Source: Mesobacillus harenae
GTDB taxonomy: Bacteria; Bacillota; Bacilli; Bacillales; Cytobacillaceae
Reading direction: 5' to 3'
Length of the DNA stretch: 64,000 nucleotides
Assembly: GCF_013343715.1 (NCBI RefSeq)
Contig: NZ_JABUNR010000009.1
Location: 62,001-126,000, forward strand
Below are positions 1-8,196 of the stretch, in pieces (positions within the stretch are counted from its first letter, which is position 1; the number at the start of each line of letters is the position of its first letter). The notes under the pieces are model-generated. The model had not been told where the DNA came from. It did no database searches and saw only the letters and a program-made list of their open reading frames with translations. A program made the translations under genes and the position numbers.

Positions 1-37
1 GCCTCAAAGAAACCTCTTTAATTTGAGCTGAGCTCAT
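1..37 (-). CDS. N-terminus of a probable TetR-family regulator (partial)
   Basis: Only the first 12 codons lie in the window; the rest is off the left edge. They follow a ribosome-binding site (GGAAGGATG) with the ATG at 37-35 and read MSSAQIKEVSLR, which resembles the first helix of TetR/AcrR regulators. The call rests mostly on the 20-bp palindrome just upstream, the position expected for an autoregulated TetR gene. It could be another short-helix protein. Confidence 0.4.
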   Translation of the reverse strand, partial: MSSAQIKEVSLR

Positions 38-45
38 ATTATCAT

Positions 46-65
46 CCTTCCGAACGGTCGTAAGG
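46..65. promoter_or_regulatory. Palindromic operator, probably TetR-type
   Basis: The sequence fits CCTTnCGAnCGnTCGnAAGG, with 16 of 20 positions symmetric. It sits 3 bp downstream of the -10 of the minus-strand promoter and covers the expected transcription start, 8 bp from the start codon at 37. Length, symmetry and placement are typical of TetR autoregulatory operators; the cognate protein is inferred. Confidence 0.6.
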
Positions 66-67
66 TA

Positions 68-96
68 AAATTAACACTTCTTCATTTTTAAGTCAA
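68..96 (-). promoter_or_regulatory. Promoter of the left-edge gene
   Basis: On the minus strand TTGACT (96-91) and TAATTT (73-68) are separated by exactly 17 bp. The -35 is near consensus and the -10 is weak. It reads into the operator at 46-65 and the gene starting at 37. Confidence 0.45.
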
Positions 97-217
97 ATCA
101 ATTTTAGGTTATTATCGAACACTAAACAGGCGTAGCAGCCCCGTTTGATAAAAAAACAAAAAAACTACCGAAATGGCAGCATGGTTTATAACTCTTATTA
201 TCCGTAACCAAATTTCT

Positions 218-442
218 TTATTCCACAGTAGTACCTTCGTCATTTTTGTATTCTAAAATATCCCCAGGCTGACATTCTAATGCCTTACAAATTGCTTCTA
301 ACGTAGATAGCCGGATTGCTTTTGCCTTTCCATTTTTTAATATAGAAAGATTAGCCATGGTGATCCCAACTCTTTCAGAAAGTTCTGTAACGCTCATTTT
401 CCTTTTAGCAAGCATCACATCAATATTAATTATAATTGCCAT
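218..442 (-). CDS. Small XRE-family (Cro/CI-type HTH) regulator, YozG-like
   Basis: This 74-residue protein is almost entirely a helix-turn-helix (about residues 12-65: VTELSERVGITMANLSILKNG, then the LEAICKALECQPGDIL segment typical of this group). The ATG at 442 is preferred because GAGGTG lies 6 nt upstream; an earlier in-frame GTG is part of that ribosome-binding site. It starts 15 nt after the DUF2975 membrane gene, so the two form an operon. XRE/DUF2975 pairs recur in Firmicutes (YozG/YoaS in B. subtilis). A role in sensing through the membrane partner is inference. Confidence 0.8.
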   Translation of the reverse strand: MAIIINIDVMLAKRKMSVTELSERVGITMANLSILKNGKAKAIRLSTLEAICKALECQPGDILEYKNDEGTTVE

Positions 443-457
443 ACTATTCACCTCAGA

Positions 458-949
458 TTAGACTATTAAATCATTTTCCGATTTTATATCGATTGCATCT
501 TGTAAAAGTCTTTGGAGAACGGCAGCAAAGACTGCGATAACCATGGGAGCAAAAATCATCACCATTCCGATGAGTATGAGACCTGGTGCGTCATCTACCT
601 CCGCTAGGATATAGACGAATGGGATTGCTACCACATATAAGCCACTGATTACGAGGGCAGAGTTTTTGATTTTCTTTAGAGCTGTTACAGATAATTCAGA
701 GAAAGCTTGGTTCTTGTCAATGTAGTTTAAGAGGTTAAAGGATTGATACAAAGCGAAGTAAAATGGTACCGCCGAAACATACATAACCATTAAAATGCCG
801 TATACCACATAAGCGATATCAGAGCCTCTTTCTGCTGCTTCATTTGCTTCACCCGCTATCTGTGGCAACAGAAATAGACACAAAGCAAGAACCGGAATGC
901 CAATGAAAATGACAGCTACCTTTAAAAAGAGTGTTGAACCACGTTTCAT
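458..949 (-). CDS. DUF2975 family membrane protein
   Basis: The 163-residue protein has four hydrophobic segments (about residues 10-30, 45-65, 95-115 and 125-150) around a conserved loop (FNLLNYIDKNQAFSELSV) characteristic of DUF2975. The ATG at 949 has GAGGTG 7 nt upstream; the in-frame GTG at 958 overlaps that site and is unlikely to be the start. First gene of the operon with the XRE regulator. Its molecular function is unknown; a link to regulator activity is inferred from the recurring pairing. Confidence 0.8.
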   Translation of the reverse strand: MKRGSTLFLKVAVIFIGIPVLALCLFLLPQIAGEANEAAERGSDIAYVVYGILMVMYVSAVPFYFALYQSFNLLNYIDKNQAFSELSVTALKKIKNSALVISGLYVVAIPFVYILAEVDDAPGLILIGMVMIFAPMVIAVFAAVLQRLLQDAIDIKSENDLIV

Positions 950-982
950 AAAAAGCACCTCACATAATTTGTTGTTAATTTG

Positions 983-1011
983 ATTTTAACAGTAAGTTTA
1001 TTGTTTTACAA
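983..1011 (-). promoter_or_regulatory. Promoter of the DUF2975/XRE operon
   Basis: On the minus strand TTGTAA (1011-1006) and TAAAAT (988-983) are 17 bp apart, 34 bp before the DUF2975 start codon. The -35 lies inside the perfect inverted repeat at 997-1015. Confidence 0.55.
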
Positions 1012-1015
1012 TAAA
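997..1015. promoter_or_regulatory. Perfect inverted repeat overlapping the -35, candidate XRE operator
   Basis: TTTATTGT-TTT-ACAATAAA has 8-bp arms that match perfectly, with a 3-bp spacer. It covers the -35 of the operon encoding the small XRE regulator, the arrangement expected for autorepression. Binding by that regulator is inferred from position only. Confidence 0.5.
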
Positions 1016-1213
1016 TTAATATTATTTTTTAATATATTATTGTTGTTATGTAAATATTCGAGCGAAATAAAAAGCATTTCTCAAGAAATACTCTTTAGCT
1101 ATGAACTATTCATTTTTAGTTTGTTCACCTATTCCTCGATAGCTGGTTTCATTTATTCTAAAATCCAAGGATTATCTAGTTGAAGATTAATAAGTTTGTT
1201 CATTAACCTGAAA

Positions 1214-1243
1214 AGTGCGTTAATCTTAAGTGATTAACGCACT
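1214..1243 (-). terminator. Hairpin downstream of the enoyl-CoA hydratase gene
   Basis: A 12-bp perfect stem (AGTGCGTTAATC and its complement) with a 6-nt loop lies 66 bp beyond the stop codon of the minus-strand hydratase gene. The following T-run on that strand is short (TTTTC), so it may act as terminator or as a 3' stabiliser. Confidence 0.5.
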
Positions 1244-1309
1244 CCATTGAGCATGAGTTTTACATTGTAACCATTTCCCTTAATGATTCATTGCCTTTTT
1301 GATCTATAA

Positions 1310-2098
1310 TTACTCTCCCCGGAATACGGGTTTTCTTTTTTCAGCAAAAGCAATAATCCCTTCCTGGACGTCCTTCGTTCCAAAACAGGTTTTAATTGAA
1401 GCGTACTCCTGCTTTAAAATCGTTGTAAGATCCATATCAGGGCTTGCTGCAAGCAATCTTTTGGAAAGTGTCAACGCAACCGGTGGTCCTTCAGCTAACT
1501 CCTTGGCAAAATTCATAACCTGAGCATGAAACTCTTCATCGGGAATGATCCCATTGATCAAACCAATCCGTTCGGCTTCTTCGGGATGAATGTCCCGACC
1601 AGTAAATATTAATTCTGCAGCCTTTGCGCTTCCTACCAAACGTGGCAGAAAGTAGGTCATTCCCGCATCTGGACTAAGACCACGGCGAATGTATCCGGCT
1701 GTTACCCTTGCACCAGCAGACATAAATCGCATATCGCAGGCAAGGGCTAAGGCTAGTCCTGCTCCTGCAGCTATCCCATTAATTGCTGCAATAACCGGTT
1801 TATCACAATGAACGATGCCTAATGCTTGATGCCCCACCCAGCCCAATTCATCCATTTGTTTATGACGGGATGCTGTGGATTGATCTCTCTTCGAAAAATC
1901 AGACAGGTCAAGGCCTGCACAAAAACCTCTTCCGCTCCCGGTTATCACAATAACACGGACCTCATCGTCAGCAGATGCTTCCGAAATGGCCTGGATGATT
2001 TCACCACTAAGTTTATCATTAACGGCATTAAGACGCTCAGGCCTGTTTAGCGTTAGTGTGCGAACCCCATTCTCTGTATTCACCATAATATGCTCCAT
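1310..2098 (-). CDS. Enoyl-CoA hydratase/isomerase family protein
   Basis: The 262-residue, full-length crotonase-fold enzyme acts on enoyl-CoA thioesters in the cytoplasm. The oxyanion-hole segment is AAINGIAAGAGLALALACD (about residues 103-121), followed by RRGLSPDAGMTYFLPRLVG, where the Asp sits at the position used by PaaG-type isomerases and related hydratases. GAGGAGGA lies just before the ATG. It stands alone, so the pathway (fatty acid, phenylacetate or other degradation) cannot be told from context. Confidence 0.85.
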   Translation of the reverse strand: MEHIMVNTENGVRTLTLNRPERLNAVNDKLSGEIIQAISEASADDEVRVIVITGSGRGFCAGLDLSDFSKRDQSTASRHKQMDELGWVGHQALGIVHCDKPVIAAINGIAAGAGLALALACDMRFMSAGARVTAGYIRRGLSPDAGMTYFLPRLVGSAKAAELIFTGRDIHPEEAERIGLINGIIPDEEFHAQVMNFAKELAEGPPVALTLSKRLLAASPDMDLTTILKQEYASIKTCFGTKDVQEGIIAFAEKRKPVFRGE

Positions 2099-2496
2099 AT
2101 GTATTCCTCCTCAAATTTGTTCTTTCTTTCAGTTCACTTAAACATTGATCTCAACAGACTTTTGATCATGGCGTGACCTGTTTTGTTCCTAATATTCTGG
2201 TTTTAACAGACATCACCTCATTAAATCCTGAAAAAAGTAAGTGAGTTGAGCTATTCCAAGTTAAGTGATAAATTCTATAACCCTAGCAAGAATTCCTCTA
2301 TAAATCCTTAATAAAAGCTTCTGGTTGTACCAATAAATTATTACGTTATTAAAGTTTCAATGGATATTGCCTGCTCTGAATCTCTATAGATATTTCAAAG
2401 CACATGGTTAGGGTTCATGACCATTAGGATTAAATTTTGTAAAAAGCCCACATCTTTATAGGCTATTTTCATACAATTTTTTAAGAGGTGATGAAA
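2099..2496. other. Intergenic region without recognisable gene
   Basis: This AT-rich stretch lies between the divergent hydratase and cwlJ genes. I see no convincing reading frame, and no promoter good enough to list. The cwlJ ribosome-binding site is at its right end. Confidence 0.5.
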
Positions 2497-2937
2497 ATGG
2501 TAAGAGTAAAATATACAGACAGTGACGTTGATTTAGTGGCAAGGATGATGAGGGCAGAAGCCGAAGGTGAAGGAAAACAGGGTATGTTAATGGTGGGAAA
2601 TGTAATTGTTAATCGGGAAAAAGCAGATTGTTTAGACTTTAAAGAGTTACGAAACATTAGGGACGTCATTTTTCAAGTACAAGGAGGAAATTATTCTTTT
2701 GAGGCAGTACAAAAAGGAAATGTTTTTTATAACAGAGCAAGAAGTGTAGAGAAAAGATTAGCTAAACAAACCTTGGACTATTGGAGGGAACACCCTTCCA
2801 AGCATGCTCTTTGGTATTTTAATCCGTATGCTGCATGTCCAACCACATGGTACAACCAGCCATTAACAGGACAGTATAAACAACATTGTTATTATGAACC
2901 AATAGCTAATACATGCGAAGGTGCTTATAGATTTTAA
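2497..2937 (+). CDS. cwlJ: Spore cortex-lytic cell wall hydrolase CwlJ
   Basis: The 146-residue protein is full length for CwlJ and consists of one Hydrolase_2 (SleB-type) domain: SDVDLVARMMRAEAEGEGKQ with the catalytic Glu, GNVIVNR, then WYFNPYAACPTTWYNQPLTG and the Cys-containing C-terminus. There is no signal peptide, as in the spore-coat-located CwlJ of B. subtilis, where it degrades cortex during dipicolinate-triggered germination. ATG 2497 is preferred: AGAGGTG ends 6 nt upstream and the N-terminus aligns with CwlJ. No GerQ gene is adjacent. A terminator follows directly. Confidence 0.9.
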   Translation: MVRVKYTDSDVDLVARMMRAEAEGEGKQGMLMVGNVIVNREKADCLDFKELRNIRDVIFQVQGGNYSFEAVQKGNVFYNRARSVEKRLAKQTLDYWREHPSKHALWYFNPYAACPTTWYNQPLTGQYKQHCYYEPIANTCEGAYRF

Positions 2938-2943
2938 TAAATC

Positions 2944-2977
2944 CCCCACACATTACAAATTGTGTGGGGTTTTTTTT
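2944..2977 (+). terminator. Rho-independent terminator of cwlJ
   Basis: A 9-bp stem (CCCCACACA paired with TGTGTGGGG), an 8-nt loop and eight T residues follow the cwlJ stop codon by 6 bp. Confidence 0.9.
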
Positions 2978-3005
2978 GTTAACCCTTTTTCGAACAGCTC
3001 AGGAA

Positions 3006-3350
3006 TTAGAATTTTCTATTTGCATAACTTCGTGCCATTGTGGATGAGAAAAATTTTATTCTGTATTTTCCTCTAAGCTCTTTCTTTACTTTTGCCGTTA
3101 ATTTAGCACCTTGTATATTATGGTTTTCTTCCAGTTCAATACCATTTGGAATTAACCAATCTATATCCCAATCAATCCATTCTCCGTACTTTGTTACCCA
3201 TTCCATCAATTCGGTTTTTAACTCATTTGAAATAGGTATGTCTTCTATATCTATATTACACCCACATTGATTGCACCATATTGGATCTGCCCCTACATCC
3301 CCCTCGACTTTTAATTCATAGGTTTCTTTTTGCTCACAAAAACAATGCAT
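3006..3350 (-). CDS. Conserved hypothetical protein with a Cys-rich N-terminus
   Basis: 114 residues, family not recognised. The first 35 residues hold CFC and CNQCGC, a zinc-ribbon-like arrangement; the middle is acidic with several Trp (EWVTKYGEWIDWDIDWL) and the C-terminus is basic. GGAGGTG precedes the ATG by 12 nt. No signal peptide or membrane segment. It ends close to the cwlJ terminator on the other strand. It could be a small metal-binding or immunity-type protein; neither is shown by the sequence. Confidence 0.6.
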   Translation of the reverse strand: MHCFCEQKETYELKVEGDVGADPIWCNQCGCNIDIEDIPISNELKTELMEWVTKYGEWIDWDIDWLIPNGIELEENHNIQGAKLTAKVKKELRGKYRIKFFSSTMARSYANRKF

Positions 3351-3450
3351 ATAACCGTCTCACCTCCAGGATAAGCGTTTTATTTTATTGCCTTGCTTGT
3401 ACAATAGGTTCAACAAAACCTGAATTAACGTAACGTCGCTTAAGAAGAGG

Positions 3451-3999
3451 TTATCTATTTTTATTCCATTCATCTGCTAACAATCCATAAACAATATGAT
3501 CAACAAAGTGGTCATATAACCATTCTGCCTGCCTGATCCTTCCTTCATTTACAAAACCCAATCTTTCGGGGATGCTTCTACTTTTTTTATTCTCTACAGC
3601 TGCCCTAATTTCGACCTTATTTAAGTTTAGTTGACTAAACGCATAATCAGCTAATCCCTTAGCAACTTTAGTGATAATTCTATTACCTTGAAATTCTTCA
3701 CCAATCCAATACCCAATATATGCTGTTTTATTTGACCAGTTTATAGTGTTAAAGCCCGCAACGCCAATGATTTCTCCATTGAATAAAACAACCGTGGTTA
3801 AACTTTTATTCTCAGCATAACCTTTTAAACTGTTTTGGATAAACTCTTTTGTATCCTCGACCTTTGTTGTGAAATCAAGCCAAGGCAGCCATTCTCTTAA
3901 GTAATTTCTTGATTTATCTGTAAGTTCAAAAATTCTTTCAGCGTCATTAAAATCTATCAATTTCAAAGAAATAGTTTCATCAATTTTATGTATAAACAT
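3451..3999 (-). CDS. RimJ/RimL-type GNAT N-acetyltransferase (YdaF-like)
   Basis: The 182-residue single-domain GNAT protein matches the B. subtilis YdaF/RimL group in order and length: N-terminal FIHKIDETISLKLIDFNDAERI, AYIGYWIGEEFQGNRIITKV (strand 4 and the acetyl-CoA loop, about residues 104-123) and NKKSRSIPERLGFVNEGRIR near the C-terminus. The Q-G-N-R-I-I loop departs from the usual Q/RxxGxG/A. Members acetylate protein N-termini or small amines with acetyl-CoA; the substrate here is unknown. It stands alone. Confidence 0.8.
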   Translation of the reverse strand: MFIHKIDETISLKLIDFNDAERIFELTDKSRNYLREWLPWLDFTTKVEDTKEFIQNSLKGYAENKSLTTVVLFNGEIIGVAGFNTINWSNKTAYIGYWIGEEFQGNRIITKVAKGLADYAFSQLNLNKVEIRAAVENKKSRSIPERLGFVNEGRIRQAEWLYDHFVDHIVYGLLADEWNKNR

Positions 4000-4103
4000 T
4001 TAGGTTCCCCCTGTAAATTTTCATACATCTATTATTTTTTCATCAGACTAACCTGCCACTTTGTTAATTAAGAATAACTTAGAGATCACTATCTCCTAAG
4101 CCT

Positions 4104-4499
4104 TCATCTTTTAAGATCATTTTGCTCAACATTCAGTTCAATCAAATTCCCGTCTGGGTCCGTGCAGAAAATTTGAGCGAATCCACTTTTGCTGTAGGGT
4201 TTCTCGAGAATTTCAATTTGCTTCTCTTGTAACCATTTAACAGTTTCATAATAGTTCTCCACTCTAAGGGCGAAGTGACCTTCTCTGCTGGATAGTTTCT
4301 TATCCTCGCGAATCGTCTGTGAATAGGGATCGAGTATTAAGTGGAGCTGTTGCTCCTCTATTTGATACCAAGCACCTTCAAAACCAAAATCAGGACGGGG
4401 TATTTCTTTTAAGCATAAAATTTTCTCATAGAAATCTTTTGCTTTTCCCAAATCTGAAACAGACAGGCTTACGTGATGAAGGCTTTTATATTTAATCAT
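4104..4499 (-). CDS. VOC (glyoxalase/bleomycin resistance) superfamily protein
   Basis: 131 residues with two beta-alpha-beta-beta-beta halves. Candidate metal ligands are His in LHHVSLSVSDL near the N-terminus, His in EGHFALRV at mid-length and Glu in DPDGNLIELNVEQ at the C-terminus. That pattern fits glyoxalase-like lyases, dioxygenases or thiol-transfer resistance proteins; the substrate cannot be told. It is single-gene, with weak initiation signals upstream. Confidence 0.75.
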   Translation of the reverse strand: MIKYKSLHHVSLSVSDLGKAKDFYEKILCLKEIPRPDFGFEGAWYQIEEQQLHLILDPYSQTIREDKKLSSREGHFALRVENYYETVKWLQEKQIEILEKPYSKSGFAQIFCTDPDGNLIELNVEQNDLKR

Positions 4500-4604
4500 A
4501 ATAAATCACTTCTTTCATTTTTGATTTTACTTTAGTTCGCACAAACTATACCCTACTCATTTCCCTAACTTTAATATCAGAATAAACATTTAAAATACTA
4601 TTCT

Positions 4605-4925
4605 TTAGTGTGGAATTGTATTGGCTAAGAGATAAAAAACCATATATAAACTTGAACATAACAATAGAATAAGAGTTATAAAGCATATTTTTCTCCCAAT
4701 TTGTCCTATGTGAAATATATTTACTAAAAAGTAATAGAGAGTAGCACTTCCAATAATAAAAAGGAGAAAATCGTCTATTTCTTTCTCAGGAACTGGGTGT
4801 GTTACACTTGTTAACCCCGATCCAATAAAAATGAATATACCTAACAAATTTAATATTTTCCTCAAACTCACTTCTTTTTCAGTTACAGCTTTAACACTTT
4901 GAACCGTTTGACTATCGTTTTTCAA
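4605..4925 (-). CDS. Small membrane protein, unknown function
   Basis: About 106 residues with three hydrophobic segments (roughly residues 25-42, 52-70 and 78-100) after a polar N-terminus. The TTG at 4925 is chosen because GAGGGA lies 7 nt before it; the upstream in-frame GTG at 4940 has no ribosome-binding site. No family recognised. Confidence 0.5.
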   Translation of the reverse strand: MKNDSQTVQSVKAVTEKEVSLRKILNLLGIFIFIGSGLTSVTHPVPEKEIDDFLLFIIGSATLYYFLVNIFHIGQIGRKICFITLILLLCSSLYMVFYLLANTIPH

Positions 4926-5006
4926 GGTACCGTCCCTCACTTTATATGATTTTGATTGTTAGAGTTATCTGGTTTCGTAACCGTTGAACAAGGCAGCTAA
5001 TCCGCC

Positions 5007-5237
5007 CTAGCCTAATAAAAACCCTTGAATTGATACAAAAAATGAAAATAGAAAAACACCAACAAAGAGCCAACCATTTGCTTTTTTACCCTTTCGAAAT
5101 TCTTCAAACCCCATCACCAACATCGTTAAACCCAATAAAAATATCATTATAGAGTTATAATTAAAATTTTTAGTAATTAGACCATAAGCAGCAAACAATA
5201 GAACCGTTACTGATAAAACATACCGTGAAATCTTCAA
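5007..5237 (-). CDS. DUF3953 family small membrane protein (YczI-like)
   Basis: About 76 residues from the TTG at 5237, which has AGAGGTG 8 nt upstream; a longer in-frame reading begins at 5270 without such a site. Three short hydrophobic stretches and a central GLTMLVMGFEEFRKGKKANG segment resemble B. subtilis YczI (DUF3953). Function unknown. Confidence 0.65.
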   Translation of the reverse strand: MKISRYVLSVTVLLFAAYGLITKNFNYNSIMIFLLGLTMLVMGFEEFRKGKKANGWLFVGVFLFSFFVSIQGFLLG

Positions 5238-5405
5238 CAAACGATCACCTCTTTTATCCTTACCATTCAAACCTGCTCAAGAAGGTTAACGACTAAAAAT
5301 TGAACAAAGTATCCTAGACTTTCCCACTTAAAGAAGAGTGTGTATAAATGTTATACTTAGTGTGAATATTTTGCAAAACAGTATTTACAACTTGGAGGTT
5401 AAAAA

Positions 5406-5618
5406 GTGAGAACTTTTAGGCAGTTAAACGCCGTTTTTGAAAAAATAATTAATTCTGATATGCCCGATCGCGTTAAGAACCTAAAATTAATGAAACTGTT
5501 ATCTGAAATAGTTAGGGATTATAAAATAAACGATAAACAATGGGAAGAATGCGAAAAGGAAAATCCAGAAGTTATATCTTTGTATAGGAAAATATCAAAT
5601 TATCTAAATTTCAACTAG
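5406..5618 (+). CDS. Small hypothetical protein
   Basis: 70 residues, helical and charged, no membrane segment, no recognised family. A GTG start follows GGAGG by 7 nt (GGAGGttaaaaaGTG), and TATACT about 50 bp upstream may be a -10. The good initiation site is the main support for it being a real gene. Confidence 0.6.
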   Translation: MRTFRQLNAVFEKIINSDMPDRVKNLKLMKLLSEIVRDYKINDKQWEECEKENPEVISLYRKISNYLNFN

Positions 5619-6321
5619 TCTCCACCAATCTGCTCAATTATAAAAAAGCTTTATTACGATACAATTAACGCTTACCCTAGTAAATTATAGTCATAAGGAT
5701 GGGGAGAATAACAAGTTGTCAACAATCACTTAAAGCAATCCAAGGTTAATGGTAGAAAAGTGAACCAAATGTTTATTTGCCCTATTAAAAACCTGCTAAC
5801 AGTCTGAATATGTATCATGAATAAGGTAAAAAGATGACACAATCACAACAATGGAGGTTAAAACACGATTATATAATTCGCATCATTCTCCGTTAGACCA
5901 TTTCTTTTACCATTCACTTTTATCCCTTGTAAATCAAATTTGGCACTGCAGCCGATCTTCATCATGATTTTAACATAAATATCCATTATACAAAGTGAAT
6001 TGGCAGCTGTATAAACCTAAAAATTAGCTAATCCGATTCCTAAGTTAACCTAGCCCATTAGAGAATGGGCAGATGATCACAGCTGCTGTCCCTCCTTCCT
6101 TTTTGAGACCCTTTAGGTTCACTTTACGCTTTAAACCTTCTCCCGATCACCTGTCCGCCAGTTTTAAAAAATCCATGAATTTATTATTCCACTTAATTTT
6201 GGATAAAAGTGGGCTATAAATCCAATATTATTTAACGATGAATTGTTTCGATTCCCGTTATGATTTATTTCTTACTTTATCTGCGTTAGTATTAAATGAA
6301 CAAGGAAAGCAGGTGATCAAG
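5619..6321. other. Intergenic region without a convincing gene
   Basis: I found no reading frame with both a start site and protein-like composition. A 38-codon frame beginning near 5852 was considered and left out. A 7-bp hairpin (GCCCATT-AGAG-AATGGGC, 6053-6070) has no T-run on either strand. Confidence 0.45.
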
Positions 6322-7152
6322 ATGACGAATACACTTTACCCAACATATGAAACAATTGAAGAAGCTGCTGATGAAGTTTTAGCACTCATAAGTAAGTTTG
6401 TAGATGTTAACACCTTTTTCATTGCTAAAAATGACAAAAAAGATGTAAACATCCTCAGTGCCTTCAATCGAAATGATGTTGTATTACCCTCGGGCTTTGA
6501 AACTTTGTACCGCGATTCGTTCTGACAGTTTATAGTAGAAGGTGGTCGTGAACCACTCATCATCGAAAACTTGAACTCTTCAGACTTAACTAAAGACATG
6601 GAAGTTACAAGAAGTCTTGGTGGAGGATCTCTCATCGGAGTTCCAATTAATTATAAGAATGGAGAAAATTACGGTACCCTTTGCGGAATGGATTTGCGTC
6701 CATATCATTTCACACAGAAACATAAGGACTTATTTATAACTATGGCCAGTTTGCTTGGGAACGTGCTGGATTTAGAAAAGAAAAGCTTGCAGGTTCAGAT
6801 GTTATCAGTTCCTCTAGTGCCGATCTATGATGATACAGCTATTCTACCTCTTATTGGCGAGGTAGATTCTGAACGAACTTCAAGAATAATCGAACATACA
6901 TTGAGCGAAGCAGCAAAAGGAGAATTGGATTATATTATCTTCGACTTATCCGGCCTTGCCCTCATTGATTCACAAAGTGTTGAGAATCTAATGAAAATTG
7001 CTGATTCACTTAAGTTAGTCGGTGTAAGTATGATTTTTACAGGTATTCGGCCTGACCTGGCAAAAAAAGCAATTCAATACCGAAGCGACTTCTCAGACAT
7101 CAAAGTTGAATCCACTCTTAAACAAGCTATAAAATCCATAAAATTCAACTAA
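6322..7152 (+). pseudogene. GAF-STAS (RsbR-like) protein gene with an in-frame TGA
   Basis: From ATG 6322 (AGGTGATCAAG before it) the frame stays open to 7152 except for TGA at 6523-6525, codon 68. Residues 1-170 resemble a GAF domain; 177-275 are a STAS domain (YIIFDLSGLALIDSQSVENL and GVSMIFTGIRPDLAKKAI), as in RsbR-type co-antagonists of stressosomes that control sigma-B. Residues before and after the stop (LYRDSF and QFIVEGGREPLIIE) are continuous, and related GAF proteins commonly carry Cys at this spot, so the stop probably replaced TGC or TGT. It is a nonsense-mutated gene or a sequencing error. A terminator follows at 7218. No rsb partner genes are adjacent. Confidence 0.75.
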
Positions 7153-7217
7153 GTCTGGTGGAACCGCCAAAATCTTTTTAAAGATATTCTATGCTTGTGA
7201 TTTTCGGAGGAAAATAA

Positions 7218-7258
7218 GGGAATGTTCCAATTTAATTGGGACGTTCCCTTTATTCTTT
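7218..7258 (+). terminator. Rho-independent terminator after the GAF-STAS gene
   Basis: A 14-bp stem with two G-T pairs (GGGAATGTTCCAAT against ATTGGGACGTTCCC), a 3-nt loop and a T-rich tail, 65 bp past the stop codon. Confidence 0.8.
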
Positions 7259-7259
7259 A

Positions 7260-7728
7260 CATAAGGCCCACCTTGCATAAAAGCTATAGGCTTTGTCGTA
7301 AGATTAAATCACTTTTAGCAGAAGTTGATGTAACTCGCAAACAAATTATAGACAGACATGGTACTCGGAATAGTCTTCGTTGAAGAAGGTCTACCATTTT
7401 CAGCAAAATTTAAGACTCTTTTTCTTCACTGAAGTTGATTTTAACTCTTATTTCACCGTTATAATTAAATGCATATACACATATGTTCCTTTTTGAAAAA
7501 CAAAAATTTGCGCTTAATCCAAGCTTGTCTATCATAGTGGCCCTAAATGAGGGCGTAATTTTATAAAGAGGTTCTATTACTTAAAGAAGAAAAATTGGAT
7601 ATGCGATTTGAAATGGGCTAAAACTGTCGATATAGGTGTTGGCCCCATAATAGATAATTATCATGACGAATTTATCATAAGAAGTGGCTGCACTTTTTTA
7701 ACATCGAACCAAGTAATCAATAAAGCCC
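7260..7728. other. Intergenic region, possible short gene debris
   Basis: One frame near 7275-7380 reads RLCRKIKSLLAEVDVTRKQ and ends at a TGA at 7381. It looks protein-like but has no start site and no recognised family. Nothing else supportable was seen. Confidence 0.35.
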
Positions 7729-8196
7729 CTAACGATTTATTCCTTTTTGAAACCAGAATATAATATTCTTTAAAATATAGAAAATAATTAAATCTGCTAC
7801 TACATGGATGCCCCAGTTCCAGTTGATAGAATGAAAAAGGTTACTATACTTGTCAGCTAAGGACGAATACGTTGGAATCACCATGGAGAGAAACAAATAA
7901 TGGAATAGCACCTTTAACCTAGTGGGTTGTTTAGGATAAAACCGGATAAACAAAACACCAACTGTTGGAAATATTAAGTAATATAGTGAAAAATTCATTT
8001 TTGTTGCATTCTGGAATTCACTATAAGGGAATTCTACGAGGTCAAAAAAGACGAGGATAAATTCAAAAAGCCATGCTAATGCTTGAGAAAATAAGAAAGT
8101 TATTTGAGTCAACCTTATCCTTCCTCTTGAAACGCTTAGCAATATGACAATGGAAATAACCCATGAGAAAGCTAAAATAAAAAATTCTTTACTCAT
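7729..8196 (-). CDS. CBO0543 family membrane protein (second of a pair)
   Basis: 155 residues with about five hydrophobic segments and the family pattern of conserved Trp/Asn near the last segment (INWNWGIHVVADLIIFYIL). The ATG overlaps the stop codon of the preceding paralogue by 4 nt, so translation is probably coupled. Function unknown; the family is common in spore-forming Firmicutes. Another member is encoded at 22576-23010. Confidence 0.8.
   Translation of the reverse strand: MSKEFFILAFSWVISIVILLSVSRGRIRLTQITFLFSQALAWLFEFILVFFDLVEFPYSEFQNATKMNFSLYYLIFPTVGVLFIRFYPKQPTRLKVLFHYLFLSMVIPTYSSLADKYSNLFHSINWNWGIHVVADLIIFYILKNIIFWFQKGINR

Noticed and set aside
980..1183. Plus-strand hydrophobic frame in the promoter region of the DUF2975 operon
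   Set aside because: AT-rich chance frame with no ribosome-binding site, overlapping a good minus-strand promoter and operator.
5852..5968. 38-codon plus-strand frame (His/Leu-rich)
   Set aside because: Its ATG overlaps the only purine-rich stretch, leaving no separate ribosome-binding site; composition is not convincing.
6523..6556. Selenocysteine recoding as the main explanation for the TGA in the GAF-STAS gene
   Set aside because: The hairpin has only five base pairs and most Bacillaceae lack Sec genes; a nonsense mutation or read error is far more likely. Kept only as a check item.
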